Shown: positions 26,743 through 36,025, counted from the first letter of the stretch. The stretch is 64,000 bases of DNA from Pediococcus acidilactici DSM 20284 (GCF_000146325.1 NZ_GL397067.1:1342754-1406753); one strand, 5' to 3'. Program-made: numbers and translations. Notes: generated from the sequence alone by a model not told the origin.

Positions 26743-28389
26743 ATGAAAAAAGTTCGGGGATGGCTCATTTTTGCCGCAGCTTTAATGGTTGCGCTGGTAG
26801 CGGTCGCGGGGTGGGAATACACCGCGCACTCTAAAACCGACCTACTATCCGAAGAGCAAATTATTCAGAATCTGGGAACGAAGTTAGTTACCGAAAATAG
26901 CACCACCGCCTTAACCAAAAAGTACGCTAAAATTGTTAAAGATGGCAACTATGATTTAAAAAATCCATACATAAAGGTGAATCCCTATAAGACTTCACCA
27001 TTAACGGCGTTGGTATACTTTAAAACGCCGAAAAAAGCACAGGTTAGTTACACGATTGAAGGAAAATCGGATAAGACTTCGATCACTAATTCGGCGAAGG
27101 GGTACCAAACTAAGCACCAGTTACCGATTGTCGGCTTATACGCGGACTACGAAAATACCGTAAAAATCACCGTGAAGTACCAATCTGGTAAGAAAGAAAC
27201 TAAAACAATTAAAATCAAGACCGGCAAGTTACCGAAGTACCTCGACCAAAATGACGTCAAGGTGACGAAGAATGATAAGTCGAAGATGCAAATTGGTGAT
27301 AACGAGCTAACCTTAGTCGACCGGACCGCTAAGCAAGTTTACGCAATGGACGCCGACGGCCAAATTCGCTGGTATTCCACCAACTGGAATCAGCACATGT
27401 TCGAACAGCTCAAGAACGGCCATATCATGGTCTTAAATAAGAGTTCCGAAAATGGAAAATATAACCTCCTCACGGAAACCGACTATTTAGGCCGAATTTA
27501 CCGGCAATATTCCTTTGACGGCACCCTCGGCGGCAACCTTAGTCACGAGGTAACCGTAATTCACCACGACATCGCTGAATTGCCAAACGGGAATTTGTTG
27601 CTGACGGTTTCGGATGGAAGCAAATACACCGAAGATACGGTCGTGGAACTGAACCGGAAGACTGGTAAAATTGTGCGGGTGCTCGACTTTAAGCAAATCT
27701 TGCCGGCTTCAATGTACCAAGATAGCAAGCAAAAGGCTAGCGACGGCAACATTGGGACCGACTGGCTGCACATCAACGCGCTGGACTATAATTCCAAGAC
27801 GGGTAAACTGCTGGTTTCGGCGCGAAACCAAGATTTAGTCATGCAATTGGACTACGCAACTGGTAAAATTGAGTGGATTTTTTCAGGAAAGGACAAGAAT
27901 AGCTGGCCGGCAAAATATCGTGACAAGGTTCTGAGTCCGACCGGCAATACCAAGGTTACCGGCGGGCAGCACGGTGTCTACCTCTTGAGTCAAAAGGGGA
28001 ATCAAGAAACCATCATGCTGTACGACAATAACATTGCCGTAAAAAATGGCGACCAGAAGACGTCCGGAAAGTATTCCGCAGCGACGGTTTACCAAATTGA
28101 CCAGCAAAAGAAGACCGTCACCCAGCAATGGTCGTACGGAAAATCACTGGGGCAGGCCAACTTTACGCCGATCATTGGTTATGCGCAGCGATTAGCTAAC
28201 GGAAATACCTTGATTAATTTTGGCTACAAAAACGACGGAAAAGAATCGAACGTGATCGAAGTTGATGCCGATGGGAACCAGGTCTTCAACGCGACCTTGA
28301 GCAACAATCCGGCGGACAAGACCTACGCATACCGCGCCTACCGAATTCAGTTCTACCCGGAAAACTATCATTTTGACGTAACCAAATAA
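26743..28389 (+). CDS. Aryl-sulfate sulfotransferase (ASST family), exported
   Basis: 548 residues. One N-terminal helix (about 7-25) anchors or exports it; an N-terminal beta domain (about 75-165) precedes a beta-propeller of Trp/Gly-rich blades. Conserved His/Arg residues match the ASST active site: His274/His275 in TVIHHDIAEL, His343 in DWLHINALDY, Arg361 in VSARNQD and His410 in GGQHGVY. The family moves sulfate between phenolic compounds without PAPS, through a sulfo-histidine. Substrates in lactobacilli are unknown. AAAGGAG precedes ATG 26743. It is transcribed alone. Confidence 0.85.
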   Translation: MKKVRGWLIFAAALMVALVAVAGWEYTAHSKTDLLSEEQIIQNLGTKLVTENSTTALTKKYAKIVKDGNYDLKNPYIKVNPYKTSPLTALVYFKTPKKAQVSYTIEGKSDKTSITNSAKGYQTKHQLPIVGLYADYENTVKITVKYQSGKKETKTIKIKTGKLPKYLDQNDVKVTKNDKSKMQIGDNELTLVDRTAKQVYAMDADGQIRWYSTNWNQHMFEQLKNGHIMVLNKSSENGKYNLLTETDYLGRIYRQYSFDGTLGGNLSHEVTVIHHDIAELPNGNLLLTVSDGSKYTEDTVVELNRKTGKIVRVLDFKQILPASMYQDSKQKASDGNIGTDWLHINALDYNSKTGKLLVSARNQDLVMQLDYATGKIEWIFSGKDKNSWPAKYRDKVLSPTGNTKVTGGQHGVYLLSQKGNQETIMLYDNNIAVKNGDQKTSGKYSAATVYQIDQQKKTVTQQWSYGKSLGQANFTPIIGYAQRLANGNTLINFGYKNDGKESNVIEVDADGNQVFNATLSNNPADKTYAYRAYRIQFYPENYHFDVTK

Positions 28390-28454
28390 TTTATCAAAAG
28401 GACTTGAAGTTGACGCTACGGCAACCCATATAATGATTTTGAGGAGGTGAGGGG

Positions 28455-29210
28455 ATGTATTCCATCCAAGATTTGGCGAAGCTGGCGGGGATTAGTTCGC
28501 GAACGTTGCGGTATTACGACCAGATTGGGCTGCTAGTTCCGGCGCGGCGTACGGAGTCGGGCACCCGGTGGTACGCGAAAGCCCAGGTCGATGATTTACA
28601 ACGGATTCTGTTCTTTAAAACATTGGGCGTTTCGTTGGCAACCATTCGGGAAATCATGGCGCAACCGTTGACGACACAAATTGCGGCTTTGGAAGCCCAA
28701 CGCGTCCGGATTGCGGAAAAGCAGCGCCGGCTCCAAGATGTAGACGTGGCAATCGCCTCCTCCATCAAAATGTTAAGGGGAGTGGGCAAGATGAGTGACA
28801 GTGAAAAGTTTAATAGTTTAAAGGCTCAAAGACTGGCAGAAAACGAGAGTCAATTTGGCCAAGAGATTCGGCAAAAATATGGCAAAGAGACGGTGAAAGT
28901 CGCCAACCAACACTACTTGGCGCTTTCGGAAGCCCAATTACAAAGGGCAGATGCACTTGAAAAAGAGTTGGGCACCTTGTTGCGGGAGGCGATGACGCAA
29001 AATAGCGACACGACCAAGGCAGCGATCTTTACCGCCCATCAGGAATGGCTGAAAATCATGGTTGGTAAGCAGTATTCACCAGCTTATCACCAAAATTTAG
29101 CGCAAATGTACCAAGCTGACGAACGTTTCCAAAAGCACTACGATGAGTTGGCGGGGCAAAAGGGCGCTGGTCAATTGTTGAGTGAAGTGATTTTAGCAAA
29201 GCTGCGGTAA
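28455..29210 (+). CDS. MerR-family regulator with TipAS-like ligand domain
   Basis: 251 residues. The MerR winged helix (1-70; SIQDLAKLAGISSRTLRYYDQIGLL) is joined by a long dimerisation helix (about 75-110) to a TipAS-type antibiotic-binding domain (about 115-250; ends QMYQADERFQKHYD). This is the layout of TipAL and Mta, which activate multidrug genes on drug binding. GGAGGTGAGGGG lies before ATG 28455. The target is unknown; the downstream Gdx exporter has its own promoter. Confidence 0.85.
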   Translation: MYSIQDLAKLAGISSRTLRYYDQIGLLVPARRTESGTRWYAKAQVDDLQRILFFKTLGVSLATIREIMAQPLTTQIAALEAQRVRIAEKQRRLQDVDVAIASSIKMLRGVGKMSDSEKFNSLKAQRLAENESQFGQEIRQKYGKETVKVANQHYLALSEAQLQRADALEKELGTLLREAMTQNSDTTKAAIFTAHQEWLKIMVGKQYSPAYHQNLAQMYQADERFQKHYDELAGQKGAGQLLSEVILAKLR

Positions 29211-29219
29211 CTGGCAAAG

Positions 29220-29248
29220 TTGCCAATGGTTTTGAAAGTTGTTATGAT
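29220..29248 (+). promoter_or_regulatory. Promoter of the gdx leader
   Basis: TTGCCA (29220-29225) and TATGAT (29243-29248), 17-nt spacing. It gives a leader of about 100 nt. The -35 begins 10 nt after the merR-like stop codon. Confidence 0.6.
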
Positions 29249-29274
29249 ATCCTTAACTTAAAAAATAAGAAATC

Positions 29275-29340
29275 ACCACCGGGTGGTTGGCATGTGTAAA
29301 GCTCATTAGGTCTGAGAAGAGCTTTACAGATGCCTTTTTT
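29275..29340 (+). promoter_or_regulatory. Attenuator leader of gdx, candidate guanidine riboswitch
   Basis: A short hairpin ACCAC-CGG-GTGGT (29275-29287) is immediately followed by a long hairpin (29289-29304 with 29319-29334, one mismatch) and six T. The second is a complete intrinsic terminator in the leader of a guanidinium-type exporter. Its 14-nt loop contains GGTCTGAGA. Guanidine riboswitches often control such genes by attenuation. I cannot assign a class with certainty; the two-hairpin layout is the reason for suspecting a guanidine sensor. Confidence 0.5.
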
Positions 29341-29358
29341 GTTTAGGAGGAGATTTTG

Positions 29359-29679
29359 ATGACGTGGATATATTTGGTGGTTGCTGGGATTTTGGAAGTG
29401 GTGTGGGCCACGGCGCTGAAAATGAGCCAGGGGTTCAGCCAACTCGGGGCGAGCATAGTGACGGTGGTCGGGATGATCCTCAGTTTTGCCTTTTTGGGCT
29501 TGGCGGTAAAACACTTGCCATTAAGTTTGGCGTACCCGATTTGGACGGGAATTGGGGCAGTGGGCTCAATTCTAGTAGGGGTAATCTGCTTTAGGGACCG
29601 CCTCCCAGCAATTACGTGGCTGTTTGTAGCATTGCTAGTGATCGGGATTGTTGGAATAAAGGTGACGAGTGGAAAATAA
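29359..29679 (+). CDS. Small multidrug resistance family protein, Gdx/SugE guanidinium exporter type
   Basis: 106 residues with four helices. The catalytic glutamate lies in AGILEVVWATALKMSQGF, and KHLPLSLAYPIWTGIGAVG is the Gdx/SugE signature rather than the EmrE/Qac drug-exporter type. Family members export guanidinium in exchange for two protons as antiparallel dimers. ATG 29359 has AGGAGG 8 nt upstream, and an in-frame TTG (29356) is less well placed. Only one SMR gene is present, so a homodimer is expected. The leader terminator supports ligand control. Confidence 0.85.
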   Translation: MTWIYLVVAGILEVVWATALKMSQGFSQLGASIVTVVGMILSFAFLGLAVKHLPLSLAYPIWTGIGAVGSILVGVICFRDRLPAITWLFVALLVIGIVGIKVTSGK

Positions 29680-29680
29680 A

Positions 29681-29799
29681 AGAGTGCGACAAAGTCCGGG
29701 TAACTCTTGAGGACTAACGGAATTGGGGGATTAATCGTGGTTTGGACGATTGATCCCCCAATTTGGTTAGCCGCAGAGAGTTGGACTTTTTCGCGCGTT
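29681..29799. repeat. Dispersed palindromic intergenic repeat, type B copy 1
   Basis: The ends (GTGCGACAAAGTCC and GGACTTTTTCGCGC) are inverted repeats with two mismatches. An inner stem of 17 bp (ATTGGGGGATTAATCGT paired with ACGATTGATCCCCCAAT) surrounds GGTTTGG. Its right flank resembles the element at 50895-51000. It lies directly after gdx and probably also acts as a terminator. Confidence 0.7.
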
Positions 29800-29860
29800 T
29801 CGGCTACGGCAGCAGTAGAACCACTCACTCCCATGTACCAAAAAAAGCACAAACCGGCAT

Positions 29861-30313
29861 TCAGCTCAGCTTGCGCTCCAAAATTAATTTATAAAGTACC
29901 GCGCGGATTGCCATCTCTAAAGGTGAGAAAGATTGGACGGCTTCGTCGAGGTGTTCGATTTCGTGATTGAAAATGCGGACGAATTCGTTGAAGTGGTCTT
30001 CGACCTCGTCGGTTGCCAGTAGCGATTTGATGGTGTCCAAACTAAAGCTGGTTTTCAAAACGCTGATCATCATAATCAACGCAAGGTGCTCCGCGGTATA
30101 TTTTTTCTTGAGCGGGTGGGGCACTAAGCCCATCTTGACGTAGCTGTTGATCATGGTTTTGGTGACTTCGGCGTGTAAAATGGGCGTTAGGTAGCGGTTG
30201 GTTTCTTGGATGACCTGGTCCATGTAGAGTGCTAGGTCGGGAAATTGGTGGTAATCCGGTAAGCGAAGTTGCTTAAAATCAGCCAACCACTGCTGGTATT
30301 TTTCTGTATTCAT
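29861..30313 (-). CDS. DUF1836 family protein
   Basis: 150 residues. The pattern KxxYxxWLADFKQLRLPDY, IPILHAEVTKTMINSYVKMGLV-type helix (here PILHAEVTKTMINSYVK) and KKKYTAEHLALIMMISVLK fits DUF1836, whose N-terminal part resembles a MerR-like DNA-binding helix-turn-helix. Function is not established. ATG 30313 has GGAGG about 8 nt upstream on the minus strand. It is divergent from hemolysin III. Confidence 0.8.
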   Translation of the reverse strand: MNTEKYQQWLADFKQLRLPDYHQFPDLALYMDQVIQETNRYLTPILHAEVTKTMINSYVKMGLVPHPLKKKYTAEHLALIMMISVLKTSFSLDTIKSLLATDEVEDHFNEFVRIFNHEIEHLDEAVQSFSPLEMAIRAVLYKLILERKLS

Positions 30314-30436
30314 TGCACAAACCTCCAAACATATCATAACATAAACCAACCTCAAATAGATAATCACTACGCTTTACGTAGAATGCAATTCTATGTATAA
30401 TGAAGTCATCCAAGGTAGGTAAATGGGGGACTAAAA

Positions 30437-31075
30437 ATGCAAAAAGTTCAAAGAAGCCAAGTAATTTATGAAATTTGGAATGCGATTACCCACGGGGTCG
30501 CGTTCGTTGCGAGCCTCGGGCTGGTCGCTTTGTTAATTATGAAATCGATTTCGAACGGGCTGCCGACGCGGGACACCGTCAGCCTCGTCATTTATGGCGC
30601 AACGCTTCTAGCGTTGTACCTAGCATCGACGCTGTTCCACTGCCTCGCGTTCACGAAGGCCAAGCGAATTTTTCAAATTATTGACCACAGTAATATCTTC
30701 TTGCTGATTGCGGGTACTTATACACCTTATTGCATAATATTTTTAGACCGGCGCAGCGGGATCATCATGTTAAGCGCAATCTGGACGATGGCAATTGCCG
30801 GAATTATCACCCATATTTTAAGTAAGGGTCGTTTCCAAAAAGTAGAAACGACCATCTACGTGGTGATGGGGTGGTTGTGTTTGCTGGCCGGGAAGACCCT
30901 TTACGCTAACTTGTCGCCGCTAGGTTTTTGGCTACTGGTTGCCGGCGGGGTGACCTTCACCGTCGGGGCAATCATCTATAGCTTTCCTAAAATTCCCGGG
31001 TTGCATTTGATTTGGCACTTCTTCGTAATGGCGGGAACCACGTTGATGTTTATTTCGATTTACGTAAACATTTAA
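30437..31075 (+). CDS. Hemolysin III family (PAQR-like) membrane protein
   Basis: 212 residues with seven predicted helices. NAITHGVAF, STLFHCLAF, IDHSNIFLLIAGTYTPYC and LHLIWHFFV carry the conserved Ser, His and Asp residues of the CREST/PAQR superfamily metal site. The physiological role in bacteria is uncertain despite the name. Start ATG 30437 follows GGGGGA. Confidence 0.88.
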   Translation: MQKVQRSQVIYEIWNAITHGVAFVASLGLVALLIMKSISNGLPTRDTVSLVIYGATLLALYLASTLFHCLAFTKAKRIFQIIDHSNIFLLIAGTYTPYCIIFLDRRSGIIMLSAIWTMAIAGIITHILSKGRFQKVETTIYVVMGWLCLLAGKTLYANLSPLGFWLLVAGGVTFTVGAIIYSFPKIPGLHLIWHFFVMAGTTLMFISIYVNI

Positions 31076-31106
31076 AAATGGTGAATATTTATTCTACACT
31101 AAAAAG

Positions 31107-31145
31107 AAAACGGAACTGGTTAAAATAACGGTTCCGTTTTTGTTT
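31107..31145 (+). terminator. Terminator after hemolysin III
   Basis: AAAACGGAAC (31107-31116) pairs with GTTCCGTTTT (31131-31140), followed by T residues. Confidence 0.85.
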
Positions 31146-31362
31146 ACGCTTTCGTTACAAATTACCAAAAGGGGTAGGTTGTTTTAATTTGATGTGCCTC
31201 ATTAATAGAGTGTGAGGGTGAACTGTTAAAACGTTTTACCTAAAACAGACTAAAATATTTTTTTGAAAATTTTCGTCACCGTGAACCCTTGGTATGACGG
31301 CTTTTATACGTGATTCTTTTGTGAAATAAGGTACTTTTTTATAAAAAATTCAATCTTACCGT

Positions 31363-31391
31363 TTGACAATGAACCCCATGTAGAATATTAT
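31363..31391 (+). promoter_or_regulatory. Promoter of the large Ig-repeat adhesin
   Basis: TTGACA (31363-31368) and TATTAT (31386-31391), 17-nt spacing. The spacer holds AACCCCAT, also present in the promoter at 36026-36054. ATGGGGT about 30 nt downstream (near 31406) can pair with it. In the 421-nt gap 31076-31496 I see only this and the preceding terminator. Confidence 0.75.
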
Positions 31392-31496
31392 GTAGACATT
31401 AACTGATGGGGTAACTAATACATAGCATTAACTAGTTATAATGATAATGTAATGTCTCCATAAGTTAAAATTAATGAAAAATGGGGGGATTCAAAG

Positions 31497-34400
31497 ATGA
31501 ATAAGAATCCAAAGAACCACCGTGACGTGGTAGATAGTAAAATTGGGAACTACAAGATGTACAAGGTAAATAAGCACTGGGTTTTCGCTTCCGCATTGAT
31601 GTTGTCAATGCTGGGAGCGGGAATGATGCAGACCGACACCGCTGCTCATGCGGATACAGTTAACGAACCGCAAACTGAAATGGTGCACAAGGTTGCCGAA
31701 GCTAAAGAGGCGCAAAGTGCTGTGGTGACACCGGCTAAGGAAGCTACATCAGCAAGTAGTGCAGCTCCAAAAGCAGCGACACCAGCCAAAGAAGCGCAGT
31801 CTACAACGCAAAATGGTAGCGCTGTCAAGAAAGAACAAAGTGCAGCACCAAGCTCAGCAGCCAGCAGTGCAGCTCCAACCAAGGCGGCAAATTCAGCAGC
31901 AGACAAGTCCGCAACAAGCGCTGCAGCAAAAACTGATTCAGCAACTAAAGCTGAACAAAAGAAAGCCGACGCATCAAACAGCGCAGCGAAAGCTGAACAA
32001 AAGAACGATGCTTCAGCAAGCAAAAATGAACAAAAAACTGCAAAGGCAGATAGCGCAGCACCATCTTCAGCAGCTAAGCCAGCAGCAGATACTAAAGCAC
32101 AAACAAATAACTCTTCAGCAGCTAAACCAGCGGACAACTCTTCTGCTTCTAACTCTGACGCTTCAGTTAAAAAAGAAGGCGTGTCCACAGACGAAATTGG
32201 AGCTTCAGGGTTAGATACAAATGACCAAAACGACATCAATAATGATGCTGCAGCTAAGGCAAAGGCCGATGTTGATGCAAAAACTGACGCTAAAGATGTC
32301 GATAAGAACCAAAAAGTTGATAAGGATAAGACGGCTAAAGATCGTAATGTACGTGCCGGCGGTTCCGCTTTAGAAGATGGAAATTTAGACATTAGCGGTT
32401 CTGCAGTAGGCGGCTTAATTGACAATGGCGATGGTACTTACAGCGGAAACCTTGAGCTCACTTACCATGGTTCAGCTTTGGTAGCTCAATTAGGCGAACA
32501 ATCTAACATTGGAATTAAAGTTCCGGCAGAACTAGTTGATCTCTTTAATAGGATTAATGCAACGGGGGATTGGACTAAATATCTTACTGGAAATATTAAG
32601 TTCACAATTGACTACGTCTTTAACATCACGCGTAACTACACCAATGATGATATTTCATTTGATGGAACAAATTTGGTATTTAAGAATCCAGCAATCACGG
32701 ACTTGGGAGTAAAGGATACCTTAGCTAACTTTAACTTTAATATTGGCCAAGCGGTTACTGATTTCGACTTAGATATCCCGGATTCTAGCGATAATTATTT
32801 ATTCGAGGCAGCGTTGGTTGAACCGTCCAATATTATTGATTGGCATGCAATTGGGGATTACGCAGGAAGAGCTTCACTACACACCAATCATTTAATGCCA
32901 CACACGGATGTGTTAGAAGCGCCGTTCGTTGAGCAACCCGTCTATGATAACCAAACAACGGTAACCGGTACTGCAAGACCAAATGCAGAAATTACCATCA
33001 CTCTAGAAAATGGTAGTACAATTACTGACTATGCGGATAGAAACGGTAACTACAGCATTGAGATTCCAGCTCAAAAAGCCGGTGGCCAAATTAGCGTTAT
33101 CCAAACTGTTAATGGCAAAGAAAGTCCCGCAACAATCGTAACAATTACCGAGGCTCCAGAAGTAATTGACAACCCAACTATCAATGCACCACACGCAGGT
33201 AGTCGGACGATCACTGGTACTGGGGTAGCTGGTGACAGTATTCAAGTTTATGCTCCAGGTGCAGACGGAAATTATGAGTTGATTGGTACAACCCTTGTAT
33301 TAGCAGATGGCACTTGGTCAATGGGAATTGGAAGTCAATTTAACTTAGTTGAAGGTGAACAAATTTACGCTGTCCAATCTAAGGGTAATGGCAAGAGTGA
33401 CAAAGTTTATGCGACTGTTTTACCTGAAGTAGTTGTCGATGCACCAGTCATTCACGACGTAACCGAAGGCGACAAAGTAATCACCGGTACCGGAAAAGTA
33501 GGCGCAGAAGTAGTGGTTCGCTTTGGTAATGGTAGCCATACTGAAATTGGCCGGGCAATAGTCGGAGCCGACGGAACTTGGACAGTCGATGCTAGTCATT
33601 CAGTATTAAATGCTGGTGATTTGATCACCGCTACTCAAACTTACGATGACGTAACTAGTGATGAAGCTACGGTAGCTGTAAAAGCCCAAGAAGTAGTTGA
33701 CGCACCAGTTATCAATGACATTACGGAGGGTGATAAAGTTATTACCGGAAAGGGTGAAGCTGGCGACGAAATTAGAGTATACTTCGAAGACGGCGACGTT
33801 CAAATAGGTAAAACCGTAATCGTACGCGCTGACGGAACTTGGTCGGTAGATGCTAGTCACTATAACTTGACCGAGGGTACGGTTGTATACGCCGTTCAAA
33901 CTCGTAATAACGTCGATAGTGAACCTGTTTACAGCACCGTAAAGGGTCGCGAAGAAGTTGCTAAACCAGCCATCAACCCAATCACAGAAGGTGACAAAGT
34001 CATTACCGGAACTGGTGTAGCTGGTGACGAAATTAGAGTATACTTCCAGAATGGCGATGCTCAAATTGGTCAAACTGTAACTGTTAAAGCTGATGGAACT
34101 TGGGAAGTTGACGCAAGCCTCTATAACTTAACGGAAGGTACGATCGTTTATGCAATCCAAAGTCGTGGTGGAATGGACAGTGACAAGGCTTATCAAACAG
34201 TACTTCCTAAGCCAGAAGAAATCCCGGCACCAACGTTTGATAACGTACGGGAAGGTGCCAGCACCATCACAGGCCGAGGCGAAGCGGGCGACACAGTGTA
34301 TGTCTACGTGAAGGGCACGAACGGCGGCGATGACATCTTGGTTGGCCACGCAACAGTTAGAGCCGATGGAACTTGGTCGGTAGCCACGGGACGAGTTAAC

Positions 34401-35828
34401 GTCTACGAAGGTGACCAACTCTACGCTTACCAAACCAATGGCGACCAACAAAGTTCAAATGGTACGACTACGGTACTTCCTAAGCAAGAAGAGATTCCAG
34501 CACCAACCTTTGATGAAGTAAGAGAAGGCGCTTCTACCATCACTGGTCGAGGCGAAGCGGGTGACACAGTGTATGTCTACGTGAAGGGCACGAACGGCGG
34601 CGATGACATCTTGGTTGGCCACGCAACAGTTAAGGCCGATGGAACTTGGTCATTAGCTACGGGCCGGGTTAACCTCTTCGAGGGCGATCAACTCTACGCT
34701 TACCAAACCAATGGCGACCAACAAAGTACAAACGGTACGACTACGGTGCTTCCTAAACCGGAAGAATTGCCAGCTCCAACCTTCGATGGAGTAAAGGAAG
34801 GCGACACCACCATTACTGGAAAGGGTGAAGCCGGTGACACGGTCTACGTTTACGTCAAAGGCACGAACGGTAGCGATGACATCTTAATCGGTCATACCAC
34901 GGTAGGCGACGACGGAACTTGGTCCTTAGCAACCGGCCGGGTTAACCTTTACGAAGGTGATCAATTGTACGCTTACCAAACCAATGGCGACCAACAAAGT
35001 CCAAACGGCACGACCACGGTCCTGCCTAGACCAGAAGAAGTTCCGGCCCCAACGTTTAACGACGTAAAGGAAGGCGATACTACCATTAAGGGACAAGGCG
35101 AAGCCGGTGATACCGTCTATGTCTACGTCAAAGGAACGAACGGCGCTGACGATATCGTAATTGGTCATACCACGGTTGACAGCGATGGTAACTGGACGCT
35201 TAGTACTGGACGAGTAAGCTTGTTTGCTGGTGATGAGCTCCGTGCTTACCAAGTCAGAGGTGATCAGCAGGGTCCGGAAGGTAGTACAATCGTAAAGGCT
35301 AAGGAAACCGTAAAGGCGCCCGGAATGAACGACGTCACGGAAGGTGATCCGGCAATTACTGGAACTGGTGAACCAGGCGCCACGGTTAACGTAACCGTTG
35401 GTGGACAACCCCTTCCACCAGTGACGGTTGGCGACGACGGAAAATGGTCAGTTGACACCAGCGGAGTAACCTTAACACCAGGTGACGAAGTTTCGGCAAC
35501 CCAGACCGTAGACGGAAACACTAGTGATGCGACTACCACGACTGTGCAACCCAAGAAGGCAGATATTCCGGCACCTGGAGTGAACCCAATTAAGCCGGGC
35601 GCTAAAGTTATCAAGGGTAGTGGAAAAGAGGGCAACACCGTAACGGTCGTTAAAGTGGATGCGAACGGGAAGACTACCCCAATTGGAACGGCGACGGTTG
35701 ACAAATATGGAGACTGGACGGTTAACGTCCCAGATGACGTTGTTTTAGCTGCTGGTGATACGGTGCAAGCAGTACAAACTACACCGGATGGTGATTCAAG
35801 CGATCCAGCAGAAGTTATTGTGGGTTAA
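31497..35828 (+). CDS. Large secreted Ig-repeat adhesin without wall anchor (1443 residues)
   Basis: The signal peptide has KMYKVNKHW at 20-28, one residue from KxYKxGKxW, and a core ending near AAHA-DT (about 52). An Ala/Ser/Lys low-complexity stalk covers about 55-230, a Lys/Asp segment about 230-285, then a folded non-repeat domain about 287-470 (GNLDISGSAVGGLIDNGDGT onward). Eleven Ig-like modules of 80-90 residues fill about 475-1443. Modules 6-9 are the most alike (GEAGDTVYVYVKGTNG, LYAYQTNGDQQS). The protein ends DPAEVIVG with no LPXTG or membrane segment. It is probably an adhesin or matrix protein held noncovalently, or released. Confidence 0.8.
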   Translation: MNKNPKNHRDVVDSKIGNYKMYKVNKHWVFASALMLSMLGAGMMQTDTAAHADTVNEPQTEMVHKVAEAKEAQSAVVTPAKEATSASSAAPKAATPAKEAQSTTQNGSAVKKEQSAAPSSAASSAAPTKAANSAADKSATSAAAKTDSATKAEQKKADASNSAAKAEQKNDASASKNEQKTAKADSAAPSSAAKPAADTKAQTNNSSAAKPADNSSASNSDASVKKEGVSTDEIGASGLDTNDQNDINNDAAAKAKADVDAKTDAKDVDKNQKVDKDKTAKDRNVRAGGSALEDGNLDISGSAVGGLIDNGDGTYSGNLELTYHGSALVAQLGEQSNIGIKVPAELVDLFNRINATGDWTKYLTGNIKFTIDYVFNITRNYTNDDISFDGTNLVFKNPAITDLGVKDTLANFNFNIGQAVTDFDLDIPDSSDNYLFEAALVEPSNIIDWHAIGDYAGRASLHTNHLMPHTDVLEAPFVEQPVYDNQTTVTGTARPNAEITITLENGSTITDYADRNGNYSIEIPAQKAGGQISVIQTVNGKESPATIVTITEAPEVIDNPTINAPHAGSRTITGTGVAGDSIQVYAPGADGNYELIGTTLVLADGTWSMGIGSQFNLVEGEQIYAVQSKGNGKSDKVYATVLPEVVVDAPVIHDVTEGDKVITGTGKVGAEVVVRFGNGSHTEIGRAIVGADGTWTVDASHSVLNAGDLITATQTYDDVTSDEATVAVKAQEVVDAPVINDITEGDKVITGKGEAGDEIRVYFEDGDVQIGKTVIVRADGTWSVDASHYNLTEGTVVYAVQTRNNVDSEPVYSTVKGREEVAKPAINPITEGDKVITGTGVAGDEIRVYFQNGDAQIGQTVTVKADGTWEVDASLYNLTEGTIVYAIQSRGGMDSDKAYQTVLPKPEEIPAPTFDNVREGASTITGRGEAGDTVYVYVKGTNGGDDILVGHATVRADGTWSVATGRVNVYEGDQLYAYQTNGDQQSSNGTTTVLPKQEEIPAPTFDEVREGASTITGRGEAGDTVYVYVKGTNGGDDILVGHATVKADGTWSLATGRVNLFEGDQLYAYQTNGDQQSTNGTTTVLPKPEELPAPTFDGVKEGDTTITGKGEAGDTVYVYVKGTNGSDDILIGHTTVGDDGTWSLATGRVNLYEGDQLYAYQTNGDQQSPNGTTTVLPRPEEVPAPTFNDVKEGDTTIKGQGEAGDTVYVYVKGTNGADDIVIGHTTVDSDGNWTLSTGRVSLFAGDELRAYQVRGDQQGPEGSTIVKAKETVKAPGMNDVTEGDPAITGTGEPGATVNVTVGGQPLPPVTVGDDGKWSVDTSGVTLTPGDEVSATQTVDGNTSDATTTTVQPKKADIPAPGVNPIKPGAKVIKGSGKEGNTVTVVKVDANGKTTPIGTATVDKYGDWTVNVPDDVVLAAGDTVQAVQTTPDGDSSDPAEVIVG
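32920..35825 (+). repeat. Eleven tandem Ig-like module repeats (about 260 nt each)
   Basis: Units begin near 32920, 33160, 33430, 33690, 33955, 34220, 34490, 34760, 35035, 35300 and 35560. The four units covering about 34220-35295 are highly similar at DNA level, suggesting recent expansion; the outer ones have diverged. Confidence 0.75.
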
Positions 35829-35876
35829 GCAATGAGAAAGTTATAACGAACGAATAAGTTTTATGGGGGAGTAAGG

Positions 35877-35922
35877 AAGCTAGGAAACGATTTCCACAGG
35901 AAATCGGTTTCCTAGCTTTTTT
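35877..35922 (+). terminator. Terminator of the large adhesin
   Basis: A 19-bp stem with one bulge (AAGCTAGGAAACGATTTCC with its complement) and a 3-nt loop, then six T. The sequence before and within it resembles 37801-37886. Confidence 0.85.
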
Positions 35923-36025
35923 GTGTTCGAATAATTATGTTGAATCGTTTGGGCGAGGGACTTGCACCTCCGGCAAACTAATTGTGAAAAATAAAACTAT
36001 ATTGATTTGATTTATCTCATATCAG

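Noticed and set aside
31646..32425. Minus-strand frame over the Ala/Ser-rich stalk of the large adhesin
   Set aside because: It arises from alanine- and serine-rich codons on the other strand; no start signals are visible.
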